NCBI GenBank assembly: GCA_963995525.1
Contig: OZ023213.1
Span: 53,014,139-53,078,138 of the forward strand
DNA length: 64,000 bases
Source: Escarpia spicata
Taxonomy: Eukaryota > Annelida > Polychaeta > Sabellida > Siboglinidae
Reading direction: 5' to 3'
Part shown: piece by piece, positions 1-13,400 of the stretch
Layout of the letters: each line of letters opens with the position of its first letter
Numbering within the stretch: the first letter of the stretch is position 1
Notes under the pieces: model-generated
Told to the model about the DNA's origin: nothing
Databases searched by the model: none
The model's input: the letters and a program-made list of their open reading frames with translations, nothing else
Position numbers and translations under genes: made by a program

Positions 1-232
1 GATGGGTCCGGATTCTACACAAGTGCCCCTCAATTTTCTCAGATTTATTTGTATGCGTCTTTTGGGCATGTGCGGCAAAAAGTATGCAACATTCCAGCGT
101 ATAACGCGTCATGGACGCGTGTCCGTGCTCCAAGAGAATCCCTGCAATGCGTACACACACTAACTCGATTATAACTATAAGTAGTTATGTTCAAAGATGA
201 AAAAGGACTAGATGTGCTCATAACAATCTCAC

Positions 233-384
233 CTGTTCTTTGCAGCTGGAGCGAAGGCCGCGGTGAACTCTTCCATGTTGTTGATGGTCTGCTCCGACAG
301 ACCGACCACAAAGATGTTGTGGTGAAGGTCTTCACGGATCGGTAGGTCCACCGATGTCTGCTGGGGCATGAGAAGGTCCTGCAC
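233..384 (-). CDS. KIF22: KIF22-like coding exon 4
   Basis: This exon starts in frame after a CACCAG acceptor with VQDLLMPQQ and ends with ...PAAKN plus AG of a split Arg codon, followed by donor GTGAGA. It continues the EK ending of exon 3 to give EKVQDLL, matching EKVLDLL in KIF22. It holds the strand before switch I; the following exon is outside the window. Confidence 0.82.
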
Positions 385-3300
385 CTGGTGGCCAGCACAT
401 GTACTATCAAGAGAATGTTTGAGCGGGTTTCTCAATAACGTTTGAAGTAGAAGGCAGAAATAAGAAGTAAATTAATGCATGTGATGTAACAAATGTACTA
501 AAGTAACAAGTATACTGATGTAACTAATATATCCCAAAGTAACAAGTATACCGATGTAACTAATATATCCTAAAGTAACAAGTGTATTGATGTAAGAAAT
601 GTCCTAAAGTAACAAGTGTACTGATGTAATAAATGTAACAAGTGTACCGATGTAACGAATGTCCTAAAGTAACAACTATACTGTTTTAACAAGTGTACTG
701 GTGTAACATGTGTACCGATGTAACATGTGTACCGATGTAACAAGTGTACTGATGTAACAAGTGTACTGATGGAACAAGTGTACTGATGTAACAAGTGTAC
801 TGGCATAACAAATGTACTGATGTAACAAGTGTACTGGCGTAACAAATGTACTGATGTAATAAGTGTACTAATGTAACAAGTGTACTGATGTAACAAGTGT
901 ACTGATGTAACAAGCGTACTGATGGAACAAGCCTACTGATGTAACAAGCGTACTGATGTAACAAGTGTACTGATGTAACAAGTGTACTGATGTAACAAGT
1001 GTACTGATGTAACAAGTGTACTGATGTAACAAGTGTACTGATGGAACAAGCAGGGGTTTACGGGATGCAAGATCCTGCGTCCTATATCATATATATGCAT
1101 AGAAACAGTACCCGGACGCATCAATGACATATACAGGTGTATAACAAAAATATATAATGAAAATGAATGCCTTTATCTTGGTAGTTTATTACCGAATCAG
1201 TTCGTTTGGTATTTCTTTTCATGAGGCCTTCCAAATAACAATTCCCATAGGCATATGCTTCCCGATTCAGAAGGGTGCCTAATCCTCCGTGTGGCGCCGC
1301 CCTGCATGTAGTTTTGTGGAGCACCTCTAGGAACTGATTCGCGAACCAGAATACCATTCCAATCCGTGGTATGTCCGTTCTGGCGTCAAGGTTTCAGCGC
1401 AGTCGCTGTGTCTTATAAGACTTCATAGTTTATTAGAGCTACAGGAATTAAAAACAAAGCGACTAACGAACATTCTTTTGTATAACTAAACGGTTGTTAC
1501 CACCAAACAAATGACAGGCCGACAGAAAGAGCAAGCACTCCCATCCCGGAGCCGATCGCACCAGTCGGTTGTCCAACAATCGAACCGATTCGATACCTCA
1601 GTGTGTTTATGCCGTCCTTCCGCATTGTTTCAGATACACAGTACATTATTATAAAATATTGATTTGAGGGCACTTTTGAGACCGAATAGCGCTCCCGTTT
1701 GCATCAACATGCGATTTATTAATATTGCTTTTTTCAACTGTGCAGTAGCCCGCGACCGCAGTGGCGCACATTGATTCAAACCTGAGCGAGCGCTATTTGG
1801 GACATTGTATTCCTGAAACGATGTGGAATGATGGAATAAACGTATTGAGGATTAACATTTAGGCACAACTGTCATAATGCCGAAATCGGGGTGGGCCCGG
1901 ATTCTACACAACGTCAAAATTAAGTGTCCACAAAGTAATGTACAGTTCCGTCTGCAGCATATTGGCTATTCATTGTGCTACTGTTATCACCATGGTCAGG
2001 TTTCCCGTCACTGAAACAAATTCAGAAGCCTTCCAAAGTGAGTCGTGGGTTCCTCGATATCCTTAGCTCTCAAAAGAAGGATGAGGGACCCGAGGACCCT
2101 TGACCACAAACATCCAGGTAAACCCCTGATGATGTAACAAGTGTACTGACTTAACAAGTATACTGATGTAACAACTGTATTGATGTAACAAGTATACCAC
2201 TGTAACAAGTGTACCAATGTAACAAGTGAACTGATGTAACAAGTGTACTGATGTAACAAGTGTACCAATGTAACAAGTGAACTGATGTAACAACTGTACT
2301 GATGTAACAAGTATACCAATGTAACAAGTGTACCAATGTAACAAGTGTACTGATGTAACAAGTGTACCGATGTAACAGGTATACCAATGTAACAAGTGTA
2401 CCGATGTAACAGGTATACCAATGTAACAAGTGTACCGATGTAACAAGTGAACTGATGTAACAAGTGTACTGATGTAACAAGTGTACCGATGTAACAAGTG
2501 TACCAATGTAACAAGTGTACCGATGTAACAAGTGAACTGATGTAACAATTGTACTGATGTAACAAGTATACCAATGTAACAAGTGTACCAATGTAACAAG
2601 TGAACTGATGTAACAAGGATACCAATGTAACAAGTGTACCGATGTAACAAGTGAACTGATGTAACAACTGTACTGATGTAACAAGTATACCAATGTAACA
2701 AGTGTACCAATGTAATAAGTGAACTGATGTAACAATTGTACTGATGTAACAAGTGCACTAGTGTAACAAGTGTACTGGTGTAACAAACACAGTGATGTAA
2801 CAAGTGTACAGGTGTAACAAGTGTACACATGTAACAAGCGTAATGGTGCAACAAGCGTAAACATGTCTTGCAACCATTTGAAATTGCCAACGACATTCAG
2901 TGGGTTTGTTTTAACCTTCACAAACATACAGAATATGTTGACAGTTTCAATATAATTTCAGTGTTACCTTTTCGTTGTAGATCTCCAGATATGAGAACCT
3001 GAGTTGGTAGTGTATTGTGGATCTGTTCACTGCCTTCTCCCGGATCGCAGTGAACATATCCGTGACACACCTGGGTATGATGCCCAGATCATCTGTTGAA
3101 CCCAACATCGTGTGGGTCTTTCCTGCAAAGGCAGCATTACAATATTGTAGGACTAGGCTAAAGTGACCTGAATGGCGAGGTGACCTTAATGGCAATGTGA
3201 CCTGAATGGTGAGGTGACCTGAATGGTGAGGTGACCGTATTAGTGGGACTAAATTCCTACCCTTTACAATAACGGAAATAATTTGGCACTGTCCTAGGTG

Positions 3301-6300
3301 GACCTTAATTGCGATGTGGCTGTATTACTACTGTACCTACTGTCAAGATCCACGTACTAATTATAAACAGTGATGGTGGCATGTTAATTGTATAATCATA
3401 GTTATTGTAAACTATGTTTGTAAACATTAGTAGTATGGATGTTATTATGTGTCCTTTGGATGTGATGTGTCATACCACTGTTATATAATCAATATTGACC
3501 TTCAATCTGAAAATTTTTTAAAATGTTCAAGTATTAATTCAGGGGGGCGGAGGGGTGTCTGAGAATTAGTATGTTCTATACAAATAAAAGTAATGAATCT
3601 AGGTAAATGTTGACAACTGTGAATGCCCTTAAATACACTTAAACAGTATGATTAAACATCATAATTTCTACACGAATCATCAACACAAACAGTAAAGGGG
3701 ATATTGAATAACTAAAAACAAGTACCTAACCTACATTTTATTGCCTCACACTTTTGAATGTATTTCTATTTTCTACTGACCTGAGCCTGTTGGTCCGTAG
3801 GCAAAGACGCATGCGTTGCGTCCTTCTAGGACATCGGTGACAAGAGTTCGCGCACATCCCTCATAGATCAAGGCCTGTCCCGTCTCAGGCCCATAGACCT
3901 GCTCAAATCTACAACACAGACAGTGTGAACATAGACCTCCTCAAACCTACAATACAGACAGTGTGAACATAGACCTCTTCAAACCTACAATACAGACAGT
4001 GTGAACGTAGACCTGCTCAAACCTACAATACAGACAGTGTGAACATAGACCTGCTCAAATCTAAAACAGAGACAGTGTGAACATAGACCTGCTCAAACCT
4101 ACAACAGAGACAGTGTGAACATAGACCTGCTCAAATCTAAAACAGAGACAGTGTGAACACAGACCTGCTCAAATCTAAAACAGAGACAGTGTGAACATAG
4201 ACCTGCTCAAACCTACAACAGAGACAGTGTGAACATAGACCTGCTCAAATCTAAAACAGAGACAGTGTGAACATAGACCTGCTCAAATCTAAAACAGAGA
4301 CAGTGTGAACATAGACCTGCTCAAACCTACAACAGAGACAGTGTGAACATAGACCTGCTCAAATCTAAAACAGAGACAGTGTGAACATAGACCTGCTCAA
4401 ATCTACTACAGACACAGTGTGTATCCACTCCAATCTAGATCTGCTCAAATCTACAAATGACACCTTCCTTCCTGATGACGTCATCACTATAAGTCGACCT
4501 TCCAGAGTTCGACTCTATCTGCTCTCATCTCTCATCTAATCATTTTGTCACCTCTGGAACAATTCCATCACAGTTGTTCTCCATGGGTAAGATATCTCTG
4601 CCGTGCAATGGCAAAAGGGTGCAAGTGACAACGAGGTGCTTTTGAGATATCGGACAAAACGCGTTTTTCTTTTGCGCACTTTTGCATATTATGCCTCAGC
4701 AATTATTTCCAATTGGATGAACTACTTGATTATGTGTATTTATAAGAATGACTAGTACTCCGGGTTTTACAGAGTGTTTGGTGACTTAGTGTCACTTACT
4801 CCCTTTTGTCATTTTATTAGGCGATCGATATCGAAACAATTCTATGACAAAAGGAAGCAAGTGCTATTAAATCATGTCAGAACGAACTACAACTGGAGCT
4901 GGCAATTGTGTATTTATAAGAATGACTGTTATATGTCAGTACTTCGGGTGTTACAGAGTGTCTGGTGACTTAGTGTCACTTACTCCCTTTTGTCATTTTA
5001 TTAGGCGATCGATATCGAAACAATTCTATGACAAAAGGAAGCAAGTGCAACTAAATCATGTCAGAACAAACTATAACTGGAGATGGCAAAATTATATCGA
5101 AAAATGACAGTATACAATCGTTAAAACACAATTTTAATCACTAAGTTGAATTACTGGTAAACCAAATTAAATCGGTCAGTCGATTTATTATGATGTCTCT
5201 CGGGGATACCAATTGACAAACTTGCAGTTTCGTATTAACATTTAAATTGACATTTTGTTTTAAAGCAGCAATTAAACAACAGCATAGAAACAAAAGCTAC
5301 GGCAGTTAAGGCAGTCGTCATTGTTTCACTCGGAGTCAATCATGTCGACAGAAGTGTCACTGATAGGCAGGCCGCTCCAGAACTCTGTTCATTGGCATCA
5401 ACGGACCAAGCTTCCTCACAATGTCATCGCGCTTGCTGTGGCACACCACGAGGTCCGTCTTTCACATCGAAAGTTCTTCCTCCGAGAAGATGTGTCGCTA
5501 TCGTTTTCATAAGGAATTCCCCCGACTGGAACTCATCTTCCGTCAACGCGCATTTCCAAAAGAGTTTGCTTGACCCCCTTCTGAATTGTGCCACGCTCAC
5601 GTGTCCCAACGTCGGCTTCTTCGTAGATTTTGCCGAACTGATACCATTTTCCCAAGAATGAAAATCTGCATGATTCAAGAGAACGACGGTTCCAGATTTG
5701 CTTATAACGCTTGCAAAATCCGAGATGTCGTAGACATTCTTCTTTGACCTCATACCTTTCTCGACCTGTGCATGAAAGGAGTCGGCTGACATGAAAGTGT
5801 GTCCTTTCTCAAGATACTTCATAGTGATGGTGTGTGGGCCCCCTGGCTGACTGACCTCACTCACCATTCCCGTGATGGTGTGTGGGCCCCCTGGCTGATT
5901 GACCTCACTCACCATTCCCGTGATGGTGTGTGGGCCCCCTGGCTGACTGACCTCACTCACCATTCCCGTGATGGTGTGTGGGCCCCCCGGCTGACTGACC
6001 TCACTCACCATTCCCGTGATGGTGTGTGGGCCCCCTGGCTGATTGACCTCACTCACCATTCCCGTGATGGTGTGTGGGCCCCCTGGCTGATTGACCTCAC
6101 TCACCATTCCCGTGATGGTGTGTGGGCCCCCTGGCTGATTGACCTCACTCACCATTCCCGTGATGGTGTGTGGGCCCCCTGGCTGATTGACCTCACTCAC
6201 CATTCCCGTGATGGTGTGTGGGCCCCCTGGCTGATTGACCTCACTCACCATTCCCGTGATGGTGTGTGGGCCCCCTGGCTGATTGACCTCACTCACCATT

Positions 6301-7378
6301 CCCGTGATGGTGTGTGGGCCCCCTGGCTGATTGACCTCACTCACCATTCCCGTGATGGTGTGTGGGCCCCCTGGCTGATTGACCTCACTCACCATTCCCG
6401 TGATGGTGTGTGGGCCCCCTGGCTGATTGACCTCACTCACCATTCCCGTGATGGTGTGTGGGCCCCCTGGCTGATTGACCTCACTCACCATTCCCGTGAT
6501 GGTGTGTGGGCCCCCTGGCTGATTGACCTCACTCACCATTCCCGTGTAGAGTGTCCAGTTTTTATTTTGACCTGCGCAATTATCAACCCAGAACGTGAAC
6601 TCCTCACAATCTCGATACTTCTCGGTGTGGATTACTTTCGAATATGTACTCATCACGTCATCGGCATTTCTTCCAGAGATCCCTTCATGCCATACTACTC
6701 AAATACTTTATGGCCATGGTTCAATAAGTTCGTATCAGAGCCTTGAATAATGCCCCTTAAGAAAGAAGGAAGCATGACTCGTGACAGAGATATGTAACAA
6801 ATTGTCTTATACAATGCGAATATTTAGAATTTAGTAATGTGTTTTTATTTTTTATTTGGAAATGCCTAAAGTTCGGGCAGCGTCTATTTCCAATTTACGT
6901 GTTAATTAATAAACGTTGCGCCATAATTCGTGATATTTATAAAATCCTATTTTAGCAGCCGTTAAAAAAGTTCTTCTACAATTATACATTAAGACAAGGT
7001 CATGAAATACGCAAATATGTTCTACTCATTCGTATACGTAGGATAACTGCTACACTAATAAAGTAATTTAAGAAATGTGTTAAACTTGGTATTGATGCTG
7101 AACTAATGGCGACGGGTGATAATAATTATTGGCATGAGTAGTTATTGTTTAGAAATATATAATTGTATTATAATAATATACATGTGTGTACACACACCAC
7201 TGTGTTAACATACAACACATAACATATATATATATATATAATCCTAAAGGCAGCATATGCTATATTAAAATTTCTAATTGTTAAAGTAAAAGATACTATC
7301 CACGCAACCAGGGGTTTTTGCCTTTGATCTGCGGCGCCTAGTGCATATTTGGTCTGCGTACGCAGCTGTTAGGAGTAT

Positions 7379-7423
<45 letters not shown>

Positions 7424-10400
7424 TCATGTACTCACTCATGCATCAAATCGCGAAATATATTCGCAAAATTCATGGTAGCGTTTTCTCCGGCGTCACTGAG
7501 TAAGAGAGCAGCGCACTGATTGGATGTTTTGTCCTAATAACGCGTCGCGCTATTGGACATTCAGTTACTCCCTTTTGTCATTGTAAAATACAACTCCATT
7601 GTCACTTGCACCCTTGTGCCTTGTCATTTCTAGCCAATCTAAGAGCTCAACTGTGTTATTTACTATATGATAAGATGGCACTTGCTCCAAAATGTACGAT
7701 TGTGATGATAACTCATTTTTGGTAAAATTGTCACTTGCACCCTTTTGCCATTGCACGGCAGATCTATCCTCTTCAGAACTAATTAGTTCAGTAATACTTC
7801 ACCTGCCACAACTAACTGAAATGGAGTTTTGTTTCAGTCGTAAAATAGTGAAATGGAGTTTGTTCCTTTTTGCATTCCAGAGACCACAAGTTCTAAAATC
7901 ATATCTCATTTGTTAAAATATCTTCATAGTTTTCGATTACTGCTAAAATTGAAGCAAACTTTTAAAAATTGACATTTTGAGAAATGAAGCGGTTTTGATT
8001 CATATCATCTATTATTATTTAATTCACATGTTTGTAAATGCTTGTATTTTATTAGTTTTTTGGAAAATAAACTGGACATTGTAAGTTTAGATTATATAAG
8101 GTACATATTTATGTCAAAATCACAAAATTTATTGGCTATGGAGACATACCATCCTATTTGTTTAGTCTCCTTCGTTTTTCCGATATCCCCAGGAATCTCA
8201 GATCATCTGTTTCACAACAACTTTTTGTTCCGAAAACCAAGCTTAATATCGGCAAACGTGCTTTTTCTGTAGCTACACCCACAATCTGGAATCAACCCCT
8301 TATCGCTTTAAAATCATGTGAGACTATAAATACCTTTCGTAAAAAACTATAGACTTATTTGAAATTGCATTCCCACCCTAACCTTCGGCGGTCCCTTGCT
8401 CTAATGACGACTCTTGCTTGTCCTTGTTAAAGATTTTGCCCAATGATTCTTGTATGTTGCACCTCTAAGCTTAAATTCCTGGGGATTTAGGCGCTATAGA
8501 AGTTTGTCATTATTATTGTGTGCAGAATATGCATGTGCAACTTACTTAATAACAATAATACCCGGTTCGCTGTGGCAGGTTACACGTTATCAGACTTCCC
8601 CTACCAGGTTGGTGTGGCTCTATACGCCAACAATGTTCTCGATTGCTCTGTTATATCGAGTAAATCAACAGTTGTAAGGGATGTATTTGAATGTGTCACT
8701 ATAGAGTTAAAATTAGCCAACAATAGACATGTGGTCATTGTCTGCGTATATAGAACACCTGGGTCTGACGTATCTTTATTTTGTGATAACATTGACCGCC
8801 TAATTAATTCAACTGCTGTTAAGAAAACTATATTAATTTGTGGCGACTTCAATATAGATTTATTGAAACATGATTCGCATAGTGGTACAAAATATTTCCT
8901 GGATATGATGTTTAGCCTTGGCATGTACCCAATAATTACTAGACCTACAAGAATTTTGATTGCATCATCAACACTTATTGATAATATATTTACTAATGAT
9001 ATTGATAGCCATATAACAAGTGGTTTATTTGTCACTGATAAGCGAGCGATCATTTGCCTGTGTTTGCCATTTGTAAGTCTAATGGTAGTCGACGTAGTCA
9101 CAGTTGCCCTGCTAGATACAAACATCAATTAAGCGCTGATAATATCTTTGCACTAAATACAGCGTTGAAAGCTCATTCGTGGGACAAGGTGCTTAGTTAC
9201 ACTGATACTAATAAGGCATATAACGATGTTCTTAGCGATTTCACTGCATTGTATAATCAGCATTGTCCGCTTCGTCGAGTTAATTATAAAAATAAGTGTG
9301 AACAAAAAAGCCCTTGGCTCACGAACAGTCTCAAAAATATATATTTCTAATAGAAGCAAAGCTACCGAATTAAGGTATAAATCGTACAAGAATAAACTAA
9401 CAATGGACATGGACAATTTTACGTACAATCATTGGGAAATCTCGACTATCTGGTACAATTTGACAACAATGGTGTTACTATCGGTGACAGGGCTGAAACA
9501 GCAAACACGCTTAATAAGTATTTTACAAGCATTGGACCCGAGCTAGCTAAACAAATTGAAACTCCTCCAGATGTGTCCATTCTGGATTACGTGGGCAAAT
9601 GTAATGAACGTTCAATATTTTTGATACCAACCTATATATAGTATAAGAGGTTAATAATTTTGGTAATAAACCTTCAGCTGATTGTGATGGCATTACGATG
9701 AGTCTTGTTAAAAATGTAATTGAAAGCACTGTCGAACCGATGACACACAAATTATGTAACCTGTCATTTAAATGTGGCGTTTTCCCACATAAGATGAAAA
9801 CGGGTAAAGTAATACCTGCATATAAATCTGGTGAAAAACATTTACCAACTACAGGCCGATTTCACTTTTGCCACAGTTTTCCAAAATTCTAGAGAAACTT
9901 TTTACTTCTCGACTTGAAGGCTTCATGAATGCTTGTACAATCTTAAACGAATGCCAATATGGGTTTAGAGAAGGCATGTCAACTTTGCATGCCTTGGTTG
10001 AATTACTTGAAGATATCACAAATTTGCTTGAACACAAGAAATGTGCATTTGGCAGACCTGCCTACCCCAAAAACTTCCTGTCAGTAATCCATCTTCCCAT
10101 TTACACTGATTTTCAGGAATATAGGCTTCCTGTCAGTAATTGTTCAGAACCGTGTCAGATATTGTCACCGGGGGGGGGGGGGGGGGGGTTGTGTAGTGAC
10201 GACAAAACCATTACGTTACGCTAGTCAATAAGTCATCGACATTGTATAGACTCTAGTCTACTCAACTCTAGTATATAAGCCTATCCCTGTATTATAGGCT
10301 GTAAATGATAGACAGGGGGGGTAGGGACGGCAAAACCATTACATTACGCTAGTCATCGACATCGTCTAGACTCTAGTGACTGTATGATAGGCTCTAAATG

Positions 10401-13400
10401 ATAGACTAAACTCAATAAATACACTAACTTAGTCTTAGTACAGTCAGTTGGCCTAACACTACAAGTACAACATTCACTAAATTTTTGCATTACACGTTTC
10501 TTTTTGGTTGGCGGTGGCGTCGTTTCGCTGTCAGCCATCATTTCATGCCGCGTGACTTCGTTTTGTTTGATCGCGGAAATGCGAATTTGTCATTACGCTG
10601 TTTCCTATTGGTTAGATTACGACCAGACTCAGCGAATGAAAAACCATGTCACAACATGCTGCATACATATGCTGCCACCTGTTGAATATAGTGGAAGCTA
10701 AATTGGAGGAGCACGGAAGTGATTGGCGAACATGGTGACAGTCCGTAATATTTTCATCCCTCGCCGTAATACCGTAATTTGAGGTGACTTTCCGGAATGA
10801 TTCCGGACAATCCGGAATGGTAGGCAGGTCTGGTTTGGCGTATTCATAGGTCTTAAAAGCATTTGACACTGTCAATCACCAACTGTTATATAAAAAACTT
10901 GAACTCTATGGCATTCGTGGTAACGCGTATAATTGGATTAGTAGTTATTTGCATAATCGTAGCCAATTTGTAAACATTGATGGCTACAGCTCAGATACAC
11001 AAAGAATAACATGTGGAGTTCCACAAGGGTCTATACTTGGTCCGAAGCTTTTTATTCTATACATCAATGACATGTGCAATGTGTCTAAACTGATCAAGTT
11101 TGTCTTATGTGCTGATGACACGAACATTTTATGTTCAGCCAATGAATCAAAACAGCTTGAAAATAGTGTGTGCAGCGAGATAGTTAAACTGCAATTGTGG
11201 GTCTCAATCAACAAATTGTCTGTTAATGTAGCCAAGACCAATTACATGTTATTTTCCGGTCGTCCTCAATTGCCTGATGTAAATATCAAGATAAAAAATA
11301 CACAGATATTAAGAGTACGAGTTACGAAATTACTAGGCGTGCCCATCGATGAAGCATTAAACTGGAAAGATCACATCAGACGAGTAAAGTCTAAACTATC
11401 AATTAGTGTTGGTATTATGTACAGTTGCAGTAAAGTAATCGACCGCCACTCTATGTATATGTTATATTCTACTCTGTGTTTGCCGTATTTATTGTATTGT
11501 GTGGAAATATGGGGAAATACCTATCCCACCAACTTACACTGTATAAAAATGTTACAAAAGAGGGTAATACGGATTATGCACAATGCACAGCGATGCGATC
11601 ACACAACTCCACTTTTTTACAAAGCTCGCATTTTATAATTTACTGACTCGGTACAATTTAGGATATTACTATTTATGTATAAAGCCCATAAAAATGAATT
11701 ACCGTCGAATATTCAAAGATTATTTGTTAAACATGTTAAGAAGCACTCCACACGAAGCCAAAATCAATTTGTACGTACCCGTGCTTCAACCACTAGAAGA
11801 TGTATATCATTAATTGTACATGGATCCAAAATGTGGAATTCGTTGAATATCAATTTTTGCAATATAAGTTCGTTTCACCTTTTTAAATCACACTACAGCA
11901 AACATACAATTGAGAGTTATTGTATGCGTATATATAATCTGACTTTTTTCTTTTTTTTCTTTTTGGTTTTCGTAGCAAGCACCCAAAACATTGGTAATGA
12001 TTGTAAAGTTGTATATAACTAATTAATTTAACATCATGTAAAACAAAAGCTGCTAGAAACTGTCAACAAAGGAGAAGCATGCCTTTATAAGTAATGCTAC
12101 TTCTATGCTTCTCCTTTCAAACTTGTCACCCATAGGTTTTGTATGTCTCATTCACTTGTACACTTGAATTGTTTGATGTGTTTTAATAAATGCTTTTGGT
12201 TTGATTATATGGTGACAGGTTTACTTAATAATACCCGATTCACTGTGGCAGGTCACACATTATCACTGTATGTTGACACTTACTTAATAATAATAATACC
12301 CGGTACACTGTGACAGGTCACACATTATCACTGTATGTTGACACTTACTTAATAATAATAATACCCGGTACACTGTGACAGGTCACACATTATCACTGTA
12401 TGTTGACACTTACTTAATAATAATAATACCCGGTACACTGTGACACGTCACACATTATCACTGTATGTTGACACTTACTTAATAATAATAATACCCGGTT
12501 CGCTGTGGCAGGTCACACATTATCACTGTATGTTGACACTTACTTAATAATAATAATACCTGGTTCGTTGTGGCAAGTCACACATTATCACTGTATGTTG
12601 ACACTTACTTAATAATAATAATACCCGGTTTGCTGTGACAGGTCACACATTATCACTGTATGTTGACACTTACTTAATAATAATAATACCCGGTTCGCTG
12701 TGGCAGGTCACACATTATCACTGTATGTTGACACTTACTTAATAATAATAATACCTGGTTTGCTGTGGCAAGTCACACATTATCACTGTATGTTGACACT
12801 TACTTAATAATAATAATACCCGGTTCGCTGTGGCAAGTCACACATTATCACTGTATGTTGACACTTACTTAATAAAAATAATACCTGGTTTGCTGTGGCA
12901 AGTCACACATTATCACTGTATGTTGACACTTAATAATAATAATACCCGGTTCGCTGTGGCAAGTCACACATTATCACTGTATGTTGACACTTACTTAATA
13001 AAAATAATACCTGGTTTGCTGTGACAGGTCACACATTATCACTGTATGTTGACACTTAATAATAATAATACCCGGTTCGCTGTGGCAAGTCACACATTAT
13101 CACTGTATGTTGACACTTACTTAATAATAATAATAATACCAGGTTCGCTGTGGCAAGTCACACATTATCACTGTATGTTGACACTTACTTAATAATAATA
13201 ATACCCGGTTCGCTGTGGCAAGTCACACATTATCACTGTATGTTGACACTTACTTAATAATAATAATACCCGGTTCGCTGTGGCAGGTCACACATTATCT
13301 CTGTATGTTGACACTTACTTAATAATAATAATACCTGGTTTGTTGTGAGAGGTCACACATTATCTCTGTATGTTGACACTTACTTAATAATAATAATACC

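Larger units (their letters stand above)
4598..7761. mobile_element. DNA transposon with perfect 34-bp TIRs and 4-bp ATCT target duplication
   Basis: The ends are exact inverted repeats of 34 bp (4598-4631 and 7728-7761, each starting CTGCCGTGCAATGGC from outside). ATCT flanks both ends (4594-4597, 7762-7765), consistent with a 4-bp target duplication. TIR-like words recur inside: ACTCCCTTTTGTCATT at about 4791, 4982 and 7565, and TGTCACTTGCACCCTTGTG at about 7600, as expected for subterminal transposase-binding repeats. The interior holds one minus-strand ORF with a DNCAGQNKN motif (5424-6656). I do not recognise the superfamily from the termini. The element lies in KIF22 intron 1. Confidence 0.85.

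Noticed and set aside
570..2927. Minus-strand ORFs of 100-277 aa with TCYISTLVTSVHLLHQ repeats
   Set aside because: They are translations of the 17-bp array, open in all three frames because the unit has no stop; no domain or codon bias.
233..3908. Kinesin-8 (KIF18/19) identity for the minus-strand motor
   Set aside because: The GPTGSGKTHTMLG stretch and the short loop before SYLEIYNEKV, and the PAAKNR end, fit KIF22 better; the tail that would settle it is off the window.
5799..6746. Plus-strand 315-aa ORF with DGVWAPWLIDLTHHSR repeats
   Set aside because: Antisense of the 48-bp repeat in the transposase-like ORF, whose conserved flanking blocks are on the minus strand.
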